Origin: GW2011-AR15 sp964512765
GTDB taxonomy: Archaea; Nanobdellota; Nanobdellia; Woesearchaeales; GW2011-AR15
Assembly: GCA_964512765.1 (NCBI GenBank)
Contig: CAZEKF010000012.1
Location: 1 to 58,872 of the forward strand
Direction of reading: 5' to 3'
DNA: 58,872 nt
Shown here: positions 25,887 through 36,400 of the stretch, piece after piece
Layout: every line of letters begins with the position of its first letter
Numbering within the stretch: the first letter of the stretch is position 1
Notes under the pieces: model-generated
Told to the model about the DNA's origin: nothing
Seen by the model: only the letters and a program-made list of their open reading frames with translations
The model's database searches: none
Position numbers and translations under genes: made by a program

Positions 25887-26783
25887 ATATTTTTTTTTAA
25901 TATAATTAACAAAAGGTTTTTCATTTTTCTCAATCTGATATTTGTCTAAAACACTGTAATACTCTTCCAAATCTTCAATTGGTATATCTACTAGCGGATA
26001 TCCCTTTTTCCATAATATCCAATTCATTAGCAACCTTGATAACCTACTATTTCCATCTACAAAAGGTTGTATAGATATTAATCTCAAATGAACTAAGGAC
26101 GCTAACTCCAAAGCATGTAACTTTCTATTTTCTGATTTATGCCATTTGAAAAAATTATTTAGTTCTTTCTCTAAAACCTCCCATTTAGGTGGTGCATACG
26201 ATGTTCCTGCTATCTTTACATTTCTTTTTAATTCATATCTAAATTTACCGGCAATTGAATCATCAACACCTAAAAGTAAAATTTTGTGCAGTTTTTTAAT
26301 AAAATTACTATTCAAAGTACCTTTATACTGTGTTATTGCAAGGATTCCTTTTTCATGGTTCTCAATTTCCTTTATTGTCTTAAGATCTTTTATTTTCTCA
26401 GGAACTAAACTTTCTTTTAAAATCAAAGAAGTTTGTCTTAAAGTAATATCAACTCCTGATAGTTTACTGCTGTCATAGGTAAATCTAATAGCAAATTCTT
26501 CAAAATGTTTTTCTTTTTCTGTTGGACTAAAATTATTAACTTCACTAACGTACTTTGTTTTTTTATTCTCTATTTTTTCTACATCATCTGATTTAAAATA
26601 TTTATATTTTTGATCATTTATTTCTTTAAGAAACTCTTTTTTTAGTTTCTCTAATTTTTCTTTTGAAGGAAGTTCTTTTCCAATATACTTAGATTTATGT
26701 GTAATCTTCCCATTTTTTCGTAGTGTGTGGACTAACTTAAAATATATTTTTCCCTTTACATTGATTTTCTCTACATATACCAT
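25875..26783 (-). CDS. Fic-domain protein with altered catalytic motif
   Basis: Fic proteins usually transfer AMP or other groups to target hydroxyls. The 302-residue protein has an N-terminal charged helical region and a Fic core ending VHLRLISIQPFVDGNSRLSR. The canonical motif is HPFxDGNGRxxR; here the catalytic His is Q239 and the second Gly is S246, while F241, D243, G244, N245, R247 and R250 remain. The inhibitory helix motif (S/T)xxxE(G/N) reads SSKLSG (105-110), with Ser in place of Glu. It is therefore likely not a normal AMP transferase. TATTTAAA lies 23 nt before the ATG, overlapped by a 19-bp repeat. Confidence 0.85.
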   Translation of the reverse strand: MVYVEKINVKGKIYFKLVHTLRKNGKITHKSKYIGKELPSKEKLEKLKKEFLKEINDQKYKYFKSDDVEKIENKKTKYVSEVNNFSPTEKEKHFEEFAIRFTYDSSKLSGVDITLRQTSLILKESLVPEKIKDLKTIKEIENHEKGILAITQYKGTLNSNFIKKLHKILLLGVDDSIAGKFRYELKRNVKIAGTSYAPPKWEVLEKELNNFFKWHKSENRKLHALELASLVHLRLISIQPFVDGNSRLSRLLMNWILWKKGYPLVDIPIEDLEEYYSVLDKYQIEKNEKPFVNYIKKKYLDG

Positions 26784-26791
26784 AAATAAAA

Positions 26792-26840
26792 GTTATGGGC
26801 TACAAATATTTAAATGTTTTGGTTATGGGCTACAAATATT
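26792..26840. repeat. 19-bp direct repeat over the fic promoter
   Basis: GTTATGGGCTACAAATATT occurs at 26792-26810 and 26822-26840, starting 30 bp apart. The first copy covers the region between the fic TATA box and its start codon, the second lies between that promoter and the tRNA-Ile 3' end. Exact identity and spacing near three helical turns suggest paired operator sites, or a simple tandem duplication. Confidence 0.7.
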
Positions 26841-26852
26841 AGAAAAAAGAAA

Positions 26853-26974
26853 TGGGCCCAAAGAGATTTGAACTCTCGACCACTGGCTTTCCTAGATAAA
26901 TTTTGTACCAGTAGAGGTCATATAAGACCAGCGCTCTATTGTCCGCATAATGCTCCAGACTAAGCTATGGGCCC
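26853..26974 (-). tRNA. tRNA-Ile(UAU) with two introns
   Basis: The mature sequence is 74 nt: acceptor GGGCCCA/TGGGCCC with A73, D stem GCTT/GAGC with loop AGTCTGGTA, anticodon stem CTGGT/GCCAG with loop CTTATAA (anticodon UAU), T stem GAGAG/CTCTT with loop TTCAAAT. Intron 1 (16 nt, 26939-26954) lies in the D loop after GG: GTCT/GGAC form the 4-bp helix between bulges GGA and AAT, a BHB. Intron 2 (32 nt, 26889-26920) is at the canonical 37/38 site with CTTA/TAGG between bulges TAT and AAA. CCA is not encoded. UAU is rare in archaea, which normally read AUA with a modified CAU anticodon. Confidence 0.9.
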
Positions 26975-27022
26975 GATGCTATGGGTGAAATGAAATTTAT
27001 TTTATATACTTTACTAAACAGA

Positions 27023-30000
27023 CTATTTCTTTTTAGATTTTTTATTTGGTTTATTATTAAATTTTATTTTTAACGCAAGCAAAATTACTAAACCTAATAA
27101 ACATATGAAATAAATATCTTGATACAGAATGTTTTGTTTGATAGGATCTTCCACTGCTAGTTGTGGCTGCTCTACATTTACTGTGTCTCTTTCTACAACT
27201 TCTTCAATTTCATCAATGTTACTTGGTTGTTCATCTTTTGTAATATTCTCTTCATTTTCAGATTGTTCAACTTCAGGTTCTTCAATTATTATATCGTCTG
27301 AACCATTGCTTACAATAACTTCACCACAATCAACTGGGCAATTATCTTGTTCTGACACGTCACAGACACCGTCACCGCATATCCTGTTTCTTGCACTTTG
27401 TTGAGACGAAGATTCTGAAGAAGAGCTACTTTGCGTTCCTCTAATAGCAGAATATTGCAGATTCTTTACAACAAATCTCGAGCCAAGGTCTATACAGGTT
27501 ATTCCGTCAATTGTAACACCTGTACTGTTTCCAATACATTCAACAAAATCATATTCTGCTTCACCAACACAAGTATCAGTCATTTCAGATATGTTATTGA
27601 TTTCTGAATCTTTCACGCATAACTCAGTAAAATCATCATCTGTAAGGTATAATGTTTTATTTCCTGATAACTGTCCAGAATGATTAACTAAAATATATGA
27701 TGAGTTACGTTTTATTGTGATGTTTCTTAAATCCAATATTCTTGCAGTGAAGTTATGCGTGAAGTTAATTATCAAATTTGAATTATCATAAAACAATACT
27801 TCTTTTGAATCATTAAATGTTGTTAAATTACTACTTCCTCCAACTGTAATGTCTAAACTAGTAGTACCGTTCTGTGTAATGTTACTCTCGACACCGATTA
27901 AATTATCAACATCGTCATGCGAACTATCACTGTCTAAATCTCTCCAATCAGGTATAAAACCTCTGCCAGAAGGATCATTAATATTACTAGCGTTGTCTAG
28001 ACAACTTACATTCCACACATAATCTGCCCATGTAAACCCGTTTATTGTTTCTAAACAATCAGTATTGTTCGTGCACAAGACATTTGGTTTCACAACTACA
28101 TTATTAATTGACAAGTTGCATAACATAGTTAATGCAATGTTATCAGTAACTGTCCAGTTAAAAGATATTTGAGTAGCGTTTGTTCTTAAACTTGTGCTTG
28201 GATAGTTTAAAGTAACACTTGGTGAAGTTGTATCCATCACAAACAATGTTGACAAAGTTCTGTTATTACTAGCTGCGTCTTGTGCAAACATAGTTAAGTT
28301 ATATGTTCCGTCAACTAAATCTGAAGAATTTATTAAATCACGCCATGAATGTGACGTTGTATTGCTTGGATAGCTGGTTGAGTTGTATAAAGAAGTTGTT
28401 AAAATACTATAATTAGTATAATTCAATGTTAAATCTTGTATAACAACGTTCATGCTATAGTTAGAGTTATAATACATTTTTTCAATAGGCGGTGCAATGA
28501 ATTGTATGGACGGGTTTTGGTTGTCTAACAGGAAAGTGTTATTAACAGAATACGAATTACCTACTGTATCGTTAGCTGTTACTTTAAATGTCACGTTCCA
28601 TTCTGCGTCTGCGTAACTTGAAGAGTTCCATACAGCGTCCCAGTTACTAGTAGAATTCAATGAACCATTAGCAAGAATATGAGATGAATTTGATACATTT
28701 AAAATATAATAATTAGCAGTGTCAATGTCTGTCAAACTGTCAGAAATGTCTGTATAGACGTATATATTATACCCAAGAATATCATTTAATCTTGGAGTTG
28801 TTATTGTTACAGAAGGCGCAACTTGGTCAATGGTTATTGTTCTTGTAGAACTTGTATTACTGTTACCTGCTGCGTCTGAACAATTAACATACCATGTGTG
28901 TGTTCTATTATTAAGAGATGATGCGTTCAATGTTGTACTAGCTCCGGAAGTTACACTAGTGTTAGTGTTAATAGACTGGTTACCAACATATCCTAATTTG
29001 TCCATGAACAAAGTACAACTAATGCCTGTTGCGTCAGTTGCATTAATAGAAAAATTTTGGTTTGACACAGATGAATTAAAACTATCAACAGGTGCCAAAA
29101 CTACAACTCCTGGAGGAGTGGTATCAAGCACAATTGTTCTTGTTACAGTGGATGCATTATTACTTGCTGTATCGTTTGCTGTTGCATTAACATAATATGT
29201 TCCTTCTGGAAGGTTTGTATATGTAACTGTGATTGAATCACTGTCAATGGTCGTGTTAACTAGTCCTGTTGAGTTATAAAGATACGTTGTAACTGTGTCA
29301 AGATACTCATCGTTTGCAGTTACTGCAACTGTTATGGAAGATTCCGAATAATTACCTGATGCAGTGGTCAAACCAGAAAAATTAATATCTGGCGCAAGAA
29401 CATCTGTACCTTCTCTTAAATTAAGTATGTATAAAGCACCTTCACCAGATTCATTATTTTCATCAATGTACGCGCCAACTGCCAAATCCTGGACACCGTC
29501 TCGGTCCAAGTCACCAATGTTTGCAACAGATATACCAAAACCGTCCCAGTTACCCAGACCATCTGGGTTAAACCCTGCAAGTCCGTCTGTTATTTTTATG
29601 TTATTAACAACACCGCCTGACCTGTTCATGTATAAAATATAAATTGCGCCTTCAAACGGACTTAAATACATATCTTGCCTTGCTCCAACTACAAGGTCCT
29701 GAACACCGTCATTGTTTAAATCGCCTGCGTTTGTAACCCCGTTTCCAAAATTATCTGACATATCTAAACTATTGTCTGATAGTCCATTTAATCCATTAGA
29801 AATCTTAACATTACTGTTAACTTCACCAGATCTGTTCATAAACAATATATATATAGCACCTTGCGATGACTGGTTGTTTTCGTCTCCGATAGCACCAACT
29901 GCTAAATCCTGTATACCATCTAAGTCAAGATCTCCTATATTTGCAATAGAAGAGCCAAAATAATCTCTTGAGCCTAACCCAGATGGATAAAAGCCAGATT

Positions 30001-33000
30001 CTCCGTCACTAATCTTCACATGGTCTTTTACTCCACCTGATACGTTTAAAAACATAATATAAATTGCACCTTCTGCATTTTCTTCATCTTCACTGTCATC
30101 TGTTTTATATTCATCACCTAAAGCTCCGACAGCAATATCCTGAACTCCGTCTCCATCTAAATCTCCAATATTTGCAACACTCCAGCCAAACATGTCATAT
30201 CTATCTAAGCCTGAAGGTGAAAATCCTGAGAGGTCATCTGAAATCTTAACATTACTCTTTACTCCACCTGACGAATTCATAAACAAAATATAGACTGCAC
30301 CTTCTCCACTTTCTCCTGTTTCATCTAAAAGGCTGTCACTCTCATCCCAGTATGCTCCAACTGCTAAATCTTGAACATCATCGCCATCCAAATCTCCAAG
30401 GTTTGTAATAGACGAACCAAACCCATCAGACCTTCCTAAACCGCCTGGATCAAATCCTTCACGCCCGTCTGATATTTTTACGTGGCTTGATACTCCTCCT
30501 GATGTATTCATGAATAAAATGTAAACTGCTCCTTCATTAGAATCACTCTCCTCATCTCCTTCTGCTCCAACTGCCAGATCTTGTACTCCATCTCCGTTCA
30601 AATCACCAATGTTTGCAACAGATCTTCCAAAATAGTCGCTTAGTCCTAAATCTTCTGGGCTAAATCCTGCTAACCCGTCCGAGATCTTAACATGACTTTT
30701 TGTGTTGTTACCGCCTGCATTAGGACTTACCAACACATTCCTAGTTAGAGTTGAATTACTTCCTGTTGAATTAAACGCTGTTGCATTAAAATAATACACT
30801 CCGCCAGTTAAATTAGTATAATTAACAAAAAACGGGCTAGAAGTTCCAGTTGAGGAATTAATAAGGTTTTTTGAAGAATTATACAGATACACAGTAACAT
30901 TTTCTCCAGTGAAGCTGGTATTAATTGGAACGAAATTTTGCATTATACGAACATCTCCTGACATTGGTGTTTGTACAGAGAAATTAACAGTACAGTTAGG
31001 AGTTATTACTACTGGAGGTTCTGTATAATTAATAGCAACAGTTCTATTACTTGACCAGTCAGAGTTACCAGCTGAGTCATACACAAGGCAGTTCCAGGTA
31101 TAGTTACCATTAGCCAAGTTCAATGTCCAATTTGCATTATTTGATGTTCCAGTTACGTTTGTGGTTTGGTTCAAACTAAAAGATTGATTGCTTAAGTTAG
31201 TTAAATACAAACTAATATTGGACAATCCTAAATTATCAGTAACTGAACAGTTAAACGTTATATTAACTGGGTCTGATGAATCATTGTAATAATCTTCATC
31301 TGGCAAGTTTAATGTTACATTCGGCGCAGTGCTGTCTATTGTTACTGTTCGAGTTTCTGTCTGGTTTGAATTACTTGATAAATCAGTTGCAATTGTGTAA
31401 TAACTATAAGTTCCTTCGTCTAATCCAGTTGTCGCATTCTTACTCTGGTTTACGTACAAATGCCATTGCGATGAATTAACTTTGTTAAGATTAGTAACAT
31501 AATCTTGATAAATTTCATCTACTGACAAACATCTGTCCCACATTCGTACTTCATCTATTGTTCCGTTAAACCTAATACTCATTGTAGTTGTTTTTCTTGC
31601 ACCAATATAATAATCAAGAGGATCTGTCAAATTTTCAACTCCTGGAGCAGTAATAGTGCTTTTATTTTCTCCATTAAGATATAATGTCCAAGTATCTTGT
31701 TCATTGGTTAACGCAACATGAGTCCATTCATTTGCTGTTATATTATGGAAGTTAAACCGACCCCAGTTAGCTGGGCCTATATCTGAATACAACAACATAG
31801 CTGATGAATTAAATCTTTGAAGTTGGATTCTTTGATTAGTATTATTCCATAATTGAAATATTGCTCCGTTATCATTTGGATCTTTTTCATAAATCCATGC
31901 ACTGAATGAAAATTCAGTTAAGTTAAATGGAAAATCTCCAGTAATATAATCATCTGCACCGTCAAACTCAAATGCTCCATTATATTTTCCAGATGAGTTG
32001 TAAGTTGCACCTTCAAAACCGGTTCCATTATTACCATATTTGCTAACGTCAACAACGTATGTATCGTTTTCATTTAAATCAGAAACATTGTCAAAATTAA
32101 ACATTAAAATCAAAGAATCATTGTAAATTGTGTAATTAGTACTGTTCCAGTTATATTTTATTTCATCAAGGTTCAGTTCATTAATAGAAACATTAACTTC
32201 AACATTTGTGTCTGATTGTGAAGTTCCATTATCTAGTGTAGGTGATGTAAAATTTAATACAGGAAACGTTGCGTCTGTTGAAACAACAACAGTTCTTTGT
32301 TCAGTGTTGTTCCAATTATTGCTTGAATCAGAGACAAAAGTCTGGTATGTATATGTACCATAATCTAAAACATCTGTAGCGTTCTTGCTTTGGTTAACAT
32401 ACAAATACCATTGCGTTGAATTGAATTTATTGAGGTTAGAAACATATTGTTGATAAATTTCAGCTTCAGTTAAGGTCCTATCCCACATTCTTAATTCATC
32501 TATTGTTCCATTTAATGCATTTCCAATAAGCAAATCAACTGTTTCAGAATAAGCACTGTTACTATCTGTTGAATCAATTACCAATAAGCCATCTAAATAC
32601 AACTTAATTGATCCGCCAACATTAATATCTGCGTATACATGGTGCCATTCCGTATCCACTACAGTATTAGAACCACTATTCCAATATGTATCGTGCGTGT
32701 TACCGTTCACCCAAATTTGTGTTTGATTATTTCCATTTAATCCGATTGACCATCCGTCCCAAACATGAGCTGCTCCTCCGTATTTCATAAAAAAATTTCC
32801 TGTACTATCATTGTATCTTTTTTTAAACCAAAAAGAAGCATGGACAGGTGGAACTAGATCAGAGTTATGGCTTATAGTAATCTGTTCTGAAGTCAGTACA
32901 TCTATTGCAGAACCGTATTTTCCGTCCAAAACAATTTCATCCCCACTTCCAGACACTGTGCCATTATTACCATTTCCGCTAATATCAAAAACATGAGTAT

Positions 33001-33292
33001 CATTTTCTCCCAAACCTGAAACATTATCAAAATTCATCATTAAAACCAAAGAATCATCATACATTGTATAATTAGTTCCGTTCCAGTTATAGATTACTTT
33101 ATCCAAATCTGGTTCTGTTATTGAAACATTAATTTCAACAGCTGTGTTTGTTGTGTATGTATTATTTGAGAATGTTGGATCAACAAAATCTATTTGGGGA
33201 GTGGCTAATACAAAAACAGTTAAAACTAGAAATGCAAATAATACCAGTAACTTTTTTCTGGCTTCAAGACTATTTCTTTTTTTTCTTTTCAT
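27023..33292 (-). CDS. Giant secreted LamG/FG-GAP/Ig-like protein, 2,089 residues
   Basis: A membrane-anchored surface protein. A basic N-terminus and hydrophobic signal segment (about 13-31) are followed by two LamG-like lectin domains (about 64-284 and 378-594), Ig-like repeats, six FG-GAP repeats (about 865-1300; each with GDLDGDG-type calcium loops and VGA), more Ig-like repeats, a conserved C-terminal region ending NLQYSAIRGTQ, a Cys motif CGDGVCDVSEQDNC, an acidic linker and one membrane helix with a Lys-rich tail. Asn-X-Ser/Thr sequons are very dense. The FG-GAP set recalls integrin-type beta-propellers. The start overlaps the 46-residue RHH gene by 23 nt. Adhesion or host contact is inferred. 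Confidence 0.88.
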   Translation of the reverse strand: MKRKKRNSLEARKKLLVLFAFLVLTVFVLATPQIDFVDPTFSNNTYTTNTAVEINVSITEPDLDKVIYNWNGTNYTMYDDSLVLMMNFDNVSGLGENDTHVFDISGNGNNGTVSGSGDEIVLDGKYGSAIDVLTSEQITISHNSDLVPPVHASFWFKKRYNDSTGNFFMKYGGAAHVWDGWSIGLNGNNQTQIWVNGNTHDTYWNSGSNTVVDTEWHHVYADINVGGSIKLYLDGLLVIDSTDSNSAYSETVDLLIGNALNGTIDELRMWDRTLTEAEIYQQYVSNLNKFNSTQWYLYVNQSKNATDVLDYGTYTYQTFVSDSSNNWNNTEQRTVVVSTDATFPVLNFTSPTLDNGTSQSDTNVEVNVSINELNLDEIKYNWNSTNYTIYNDSLILMFNFDNVSDLNENDTYVVDVSKYGNNGTGFEGATYNSSGKYNGAFEFDGADDYITGDFPFNLTEFSFSAWIYEKDPNDNGAIFQLWNNTNQRIQLQRFNSSAMLLYSDIGPANWGRFNFHNITANEWTHVALTNEQDTWTLYLNGENKSTITAPGVENLTDPLDYYIGARKTTTMSIRFNGTIDEVRMWDRCLSVDEIYQDYVTNLNKVNSSQWHLYVNQSKNATTGLDEGTYSYYTIATDLSSNSNQTETRTVTIDSTAPNVTLNLPDEDYYNDSSDPVNITFNCSVTDNLGLSNISLYLTNLSNQSFSLNQTTNVTGTSNNANWTLNLANGNYTWNCLVYDSAGNSDWSSNRTVAINYTEPPVVITPNCTVNFSVQTPMSGDVRIMQNFVPINTSFTGENVTVYLYNSSKNLINSSTGTSSPFFVNYTNLTGGVYYFNATAFNSTGSNSTLTRNVLVSPNAGGNNTKSHVKISDGLAGFSPEDLGLSDYFGRSVANIGDLNGDGVQDLAVGAEGDEESDSNEGAVYILFMNTSGGVSSHVKISDGREGFDPGGLGRSDGFGSSITNLGDLDGDDVQDLAVGAYWDESDSLLDETGESGEGAVYILFMNSSGGVKSNVKISDDLSGFSPSGLDRYDMFGWSVANIGDLDGDGVQDIAVGALGDEYKTDDSEDEENAEGAIYIMFLNVSGGVKDHVKISDGESGFYPSGLGSRDYFGSSIANIGDLDLDGIQDLAVGAIGDENNQSSQGAIYILFMNRSGEVNSNVKISNGLNGLSDNSLDMSDNFGNGVTNAGDLNNDGVQDLVVGARQDMYLSPFEGAIYILYMNRSGGVVNNIKITDGLAGFNPDGLGNWDGFGISVANIGDLDRDGVQDLAVGAYIDENNESGEGALYILNLREGTDVLAPDINFSGLTTASGNYSESSITVAVTANDEYLDTVTTYLYNSTGLVNTTIDSDSITVTYTNLPEGTYYVNATANDTASNNASTVTRTIVLDTTPPGVVVLAPVDSFNSSVSNQNFSINATDATGISCTLFMDKLGYVGNQSINTNTSVTSGASTTLNASSLNNRTHTWYVNCSDAAGNSNTSSTRTITIDQVAPSVTITTPRLNDILGYNIYVYTDISDSLTDIDTANYYILNVSNSSHILANGSLNSTSNWDAVWNSSSYADAEWNVTFKVTANDTVGNSYSVNNTFLLDNQNPSIQFIAPPIEKMYYNSNYSMNVVIQDLTLNYTNYSILTTSLYNSTSYPSNTTSHSWRDLINSSDLVDGTYNLTMFAQDAASNNRTLSTLFVMDTTSPSVTLNYPSTSLRTNATQISFNWTVTDNIALTMLCNLSINNVVVKPNVLCTNNTDCLETINGFTWADYVWNVSCLDNASNINDPSGRGFIPDWRDLDSDSSHDDVDNLIGVESNITQNGTTSLDITVGGSSNLTTFNDSKEVLFYDNSNLIINFTHNFTARILDLRNITIKRNSSYILVNHSGQLSGNKTLYLTDDDFTELCVKDSEINNISEMTDTCVGEAEYDFVECIGNSTGVTIDGITCIDLGSRFVVKNLQYSAIRGTQSSSSSESSSQQSARNRICGDGVCDVSEQDNCPVDCGEVIVSNGSDDIIIEEPEVEQSENEENITKDEQPSNIDEIEEVVERDTVNVEQPQLAVEDPIKQNILYQDIYFICLLGLVILLALKIKFNNKPNKKSKKK

Positions 33293-33410
33293 AGAAATCC
33301 ATTAACTTTGATAAGATCTCGTCAAAAGTGTCTTTTCTAACAAAATCCAGGTTCTCAATCCTTTCCTTTGTAGATTTTTTTATTCTAATTGTTGTAGACT
33401 TTGTAGACAT
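33270..33410 (-). CDS. Ribbon-helix-helix regulator, 46 residues
   Basis: Too short for common cut-offs but well supported. ATG 33410 to TAG 33270 encodes STTIRIKKSTKERIENLDFV, then RKDTFDEILSKLMDFYEK, a clear CopG/Arc-type strand-helix-helix. TTTATATA (33434-33441) lies 23 nt upstream, so the message is leaderless and begins at the ATG. It overlaps the start of the 2,089-residue gene by 23 nt, which is therefore probably translated from the same message. Four tandem 9-bp repeats cover its start site. It is likely an autoregulator of the giant-protein locus (inference). Confidence 0.8.
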   Translation of the reverse strand: MSTKSTTIRIKKSTKERIENLDFVRKDTFDEILSKLMDFYEKKKKK

Positions 33411-33427
33411 TGTATATTTTATAGACT
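33392..33427 (+). promoter_or_regulatory. Four tandem 9-bp repeats at the RHH start site
   Basis: TTGTAGACT, TTGTAGACA, TTGTATATT and TTATAGACT run without gaps. Two units lie in the first codons of the RHH gene and two between its TATA box and start. Tandem sites of about one turn each are typical operators of RHH proteins, so autoregulation is likely, though part of the pattern also encodes Ser-Thr codons. Confidence 0.6.
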
Positions 33428-33446
33428 AAATTGTTTATATAGTTTT

Positions 33447-36400
33447 CTATTTTACAATTTTATTTTTTTTCCTCTTCCATTTATATTTTTTATATTTCCC
33501 TATAGGATGTTTAGTATAATGATCATATACAAATGTAATCATCATAAGTATAGCAAATAATAAAAGCATGTTCGTGAACGAATATGTTCTCTTGTCTATC
33601 TTAGTTTTCTTTTCTTTATCAGGCACAATGATTTTAATTGGCTCTTCTTCTGGTTCTGGTTCTTCTTCAACCACAGGTTCTTCTTTTTCTTCAACAATTT
33701 CTTCAACGCATTCACCACAATCTACTGGGCAAGTTGTACAATCTTCAAAACTATCACAAATTTTATTTCCACAATCTTTTTCGCCATACATGCGTTCAAC
33801 TGAACTAGTTGTTGTAGTCGTGGTTGTTGTGTTTGTTTCATTAGTAGAAGTACTTTCTTGCGTACCTCTAACTGCTGAATACTGTAAATTTTCTAACCTA
33901 ATCCTTGACCCTTCATCAACACAAGTAATGTTGTTTAAAGTAACATTACTACCAATGCAAGTTGTAAAATCTGTTTCATTTGCAACGTCACATCCTGAAC
34001 TAACTTCACTAATTGCACTCACTTCAGCGTCTTTTACGCATAAACTTATGAAACTATTATCAGTGATATACAAAGTCTTATTCACTTGCAACTGTCCTGA
34101 CATGTTAACAATAAGATAAGTTGTATCTTCTAAGATAGTTATATTTCTAAGATCTAACACATTTGCAGAGAAATTGTGCGTGAAATTAATAATTATATCA
34201 GACGAATCATAGAACAACACTTCTTTTGTATCATTGAATGTTGTTAAGTTAGCATCACCGTCTACTGTTATGTTTAAACTAGTTGTACCTTCCTGAACAA
34301 CATGGTCTTCAGTTCCAATTAAATTATCAATAGAATCGTGTGCATTATCATTATCAAAGTCTAACCAATTAGGTATAAACGCTCTTCCAGCTGGAACATT
34401 TGCATTTGTTGTATTGTCCCAACATGTCACATTCCAACTATAATCTGCCCATGAAAATCCGTAAACAGCATAACCACATGCAGAATTATTAACACATCTA
34501 ATATTAGATTTCACAACATCATCATTAACTGTTAAATTACAATTCATTGATAAAGCGAAGTTATCAACTGCGACCCATAAAAATGTAATGTTTGTTTCAT
34601 TAGTTTTAAGATTACTGCTCGGGTAACTTAATGTGACTGAAGGTGAAGTATTATCATAAACAACTAACGTAGATATGATTCTTGAATTTTCAGCACCGTC
34701 TTCTGCATACACTGATAAATTGTAAATTCCTTCTGTAGTAATATTAATATCATCATTCCATGAATGTACTGTTACATTAACATAACCGGTTGTGTTTGAA
34801 AAATTAGTGTCTGAAATATTGAAATATGTGTAATTCAAGGTTGAGTCTTGTACAATTATGTTCAGACTGAAATTAGTATCATGATAGGTTTTATACACAG
34901 GCGGTCTTATTAACTGAATACTAGGATAGACATTATCTAACTGGAAAGTGCTATTAACATCATAACTATTTCCTAAAGTATCGTTAGCTGTAACTTTAAA
35001 TGTGACATTAAACTGTTGTTCTGAATAAACTGAAGAGTTCCAGACAGAGTCCCAGTTACTAGTTGAATTTAATGATCCATTCCATAGTATTTGTGAAGTA
35101 TCTGTAGCATTTAACATGTAATATGTTGCTGTATCAACTGCAGTTAAACTATCAGAAATGTCTGTATATATGTAAACAAGATATCCAAGCAAGTCATCTA
35201 CTGTTGGTGTTGTAACAGCAACTGCTGGAGGGATTTGGTCAACTGTTAATGTCCAGACATCACTAATATTACTATTATTCAACAAATCTGAACAGTTGAT
35301 AAACCATGACTGTGTCCTGTTGGTTAACGATGACGCGTTTAATGTAGTACTAACTGAAGAAGTAACGCTTGAGTTAGAGTTAATGGACTGGTTTGTTATA
35401 TAACCTTCCTTGTCCATGTATAATATGCAGCCAGCCAGATGATCATCTGTTGCATTGAACGAGAAGTTATAGTTTGACAATGTTGTGTTAACTCCATTAT
35501 TAGGAGATAATAACACAATGATTGGCGGTGTCGTATCTAGTTCAATGATTCTAGTACGGGTTGAGTTAGTGTTTCCAGATGTATCACTGGCTGTTGCATT
35601 TAAATAATATATTCCATCAGGTAAACCTGTATAAGTAATTGTGAACGATTCACTATTTGTAGTTGTATTGACAAGTGCGCTTGAGTTATATAAACGTACT
35701 ATAACTGTGCTAAGGTTTTCATCTGATGCATTAACTGCAGCAGTTATGTATGATTGTGATAAATTACTTGCGATTGTTGTTGATATATTGAAATTAATTG
35801 AAGGCGGTGTTGTATCATTTGTTGAATAATTTACTATTACACTTCTGTTAATAGTAGCAAAAGCAGAGTTACCAAAACTGTCAAAAGCAATACAGTTCCA
35901 TGAGTAGTTACCTCTTGACATCTGGACTGTCCAGTTAACTGTGCTGCTTGTTCCTGCCACGTTTGTAGTTTGGTTCAGTCCAAAACTTTGGTTGCTTGGA
36001 TTTGTCATGAACAAACTAATGTTAACAAGTGCTAAGTTATCAACACCTGAACAGTTAAAAGTTACATTAATAGGACTGCTTGCTGTATCATTATAAAACC
36101 CTGCGTCTGGCGCGTTCAAAGTAATGTTCGGTGAAACACTGTCAAGCGTGAATGTTATTGTTGCATTGTTCATGTTACCTGCACTGTCGTTAACCCAAAT
36201 AGTGATGTTATGATTACCGTCCGGCCACGTAACAGAAGTTATGTTTGTACAATTAACTAAAGAAATGTTAGCTTCTTGTGTCTCATTCATATACCAGCAA
36301 TTGTTAATGTTTGAATCATTAACTGTGTATGTAATATTAAGACTTGAGTCTGACACACTGGCATTATTACTTGGATTATTTATGTTAATAGTTGGATTGA

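Noticed and set aside
28830..29195. Long plus-strand frames opposite the 2,089-residue gene
   Set aside because: They are antisense shadows of Thr/Asn/Ser-rich coding sequence, without ribosome sites, promoters or recognisable domains.
33568..34119. 183-residue plus-strand frame opposite the end of the giant gene
   Set aside because: The Ser/Val-rich product mirrors Thr and Glu repeats on the other strand; no start signal is present.
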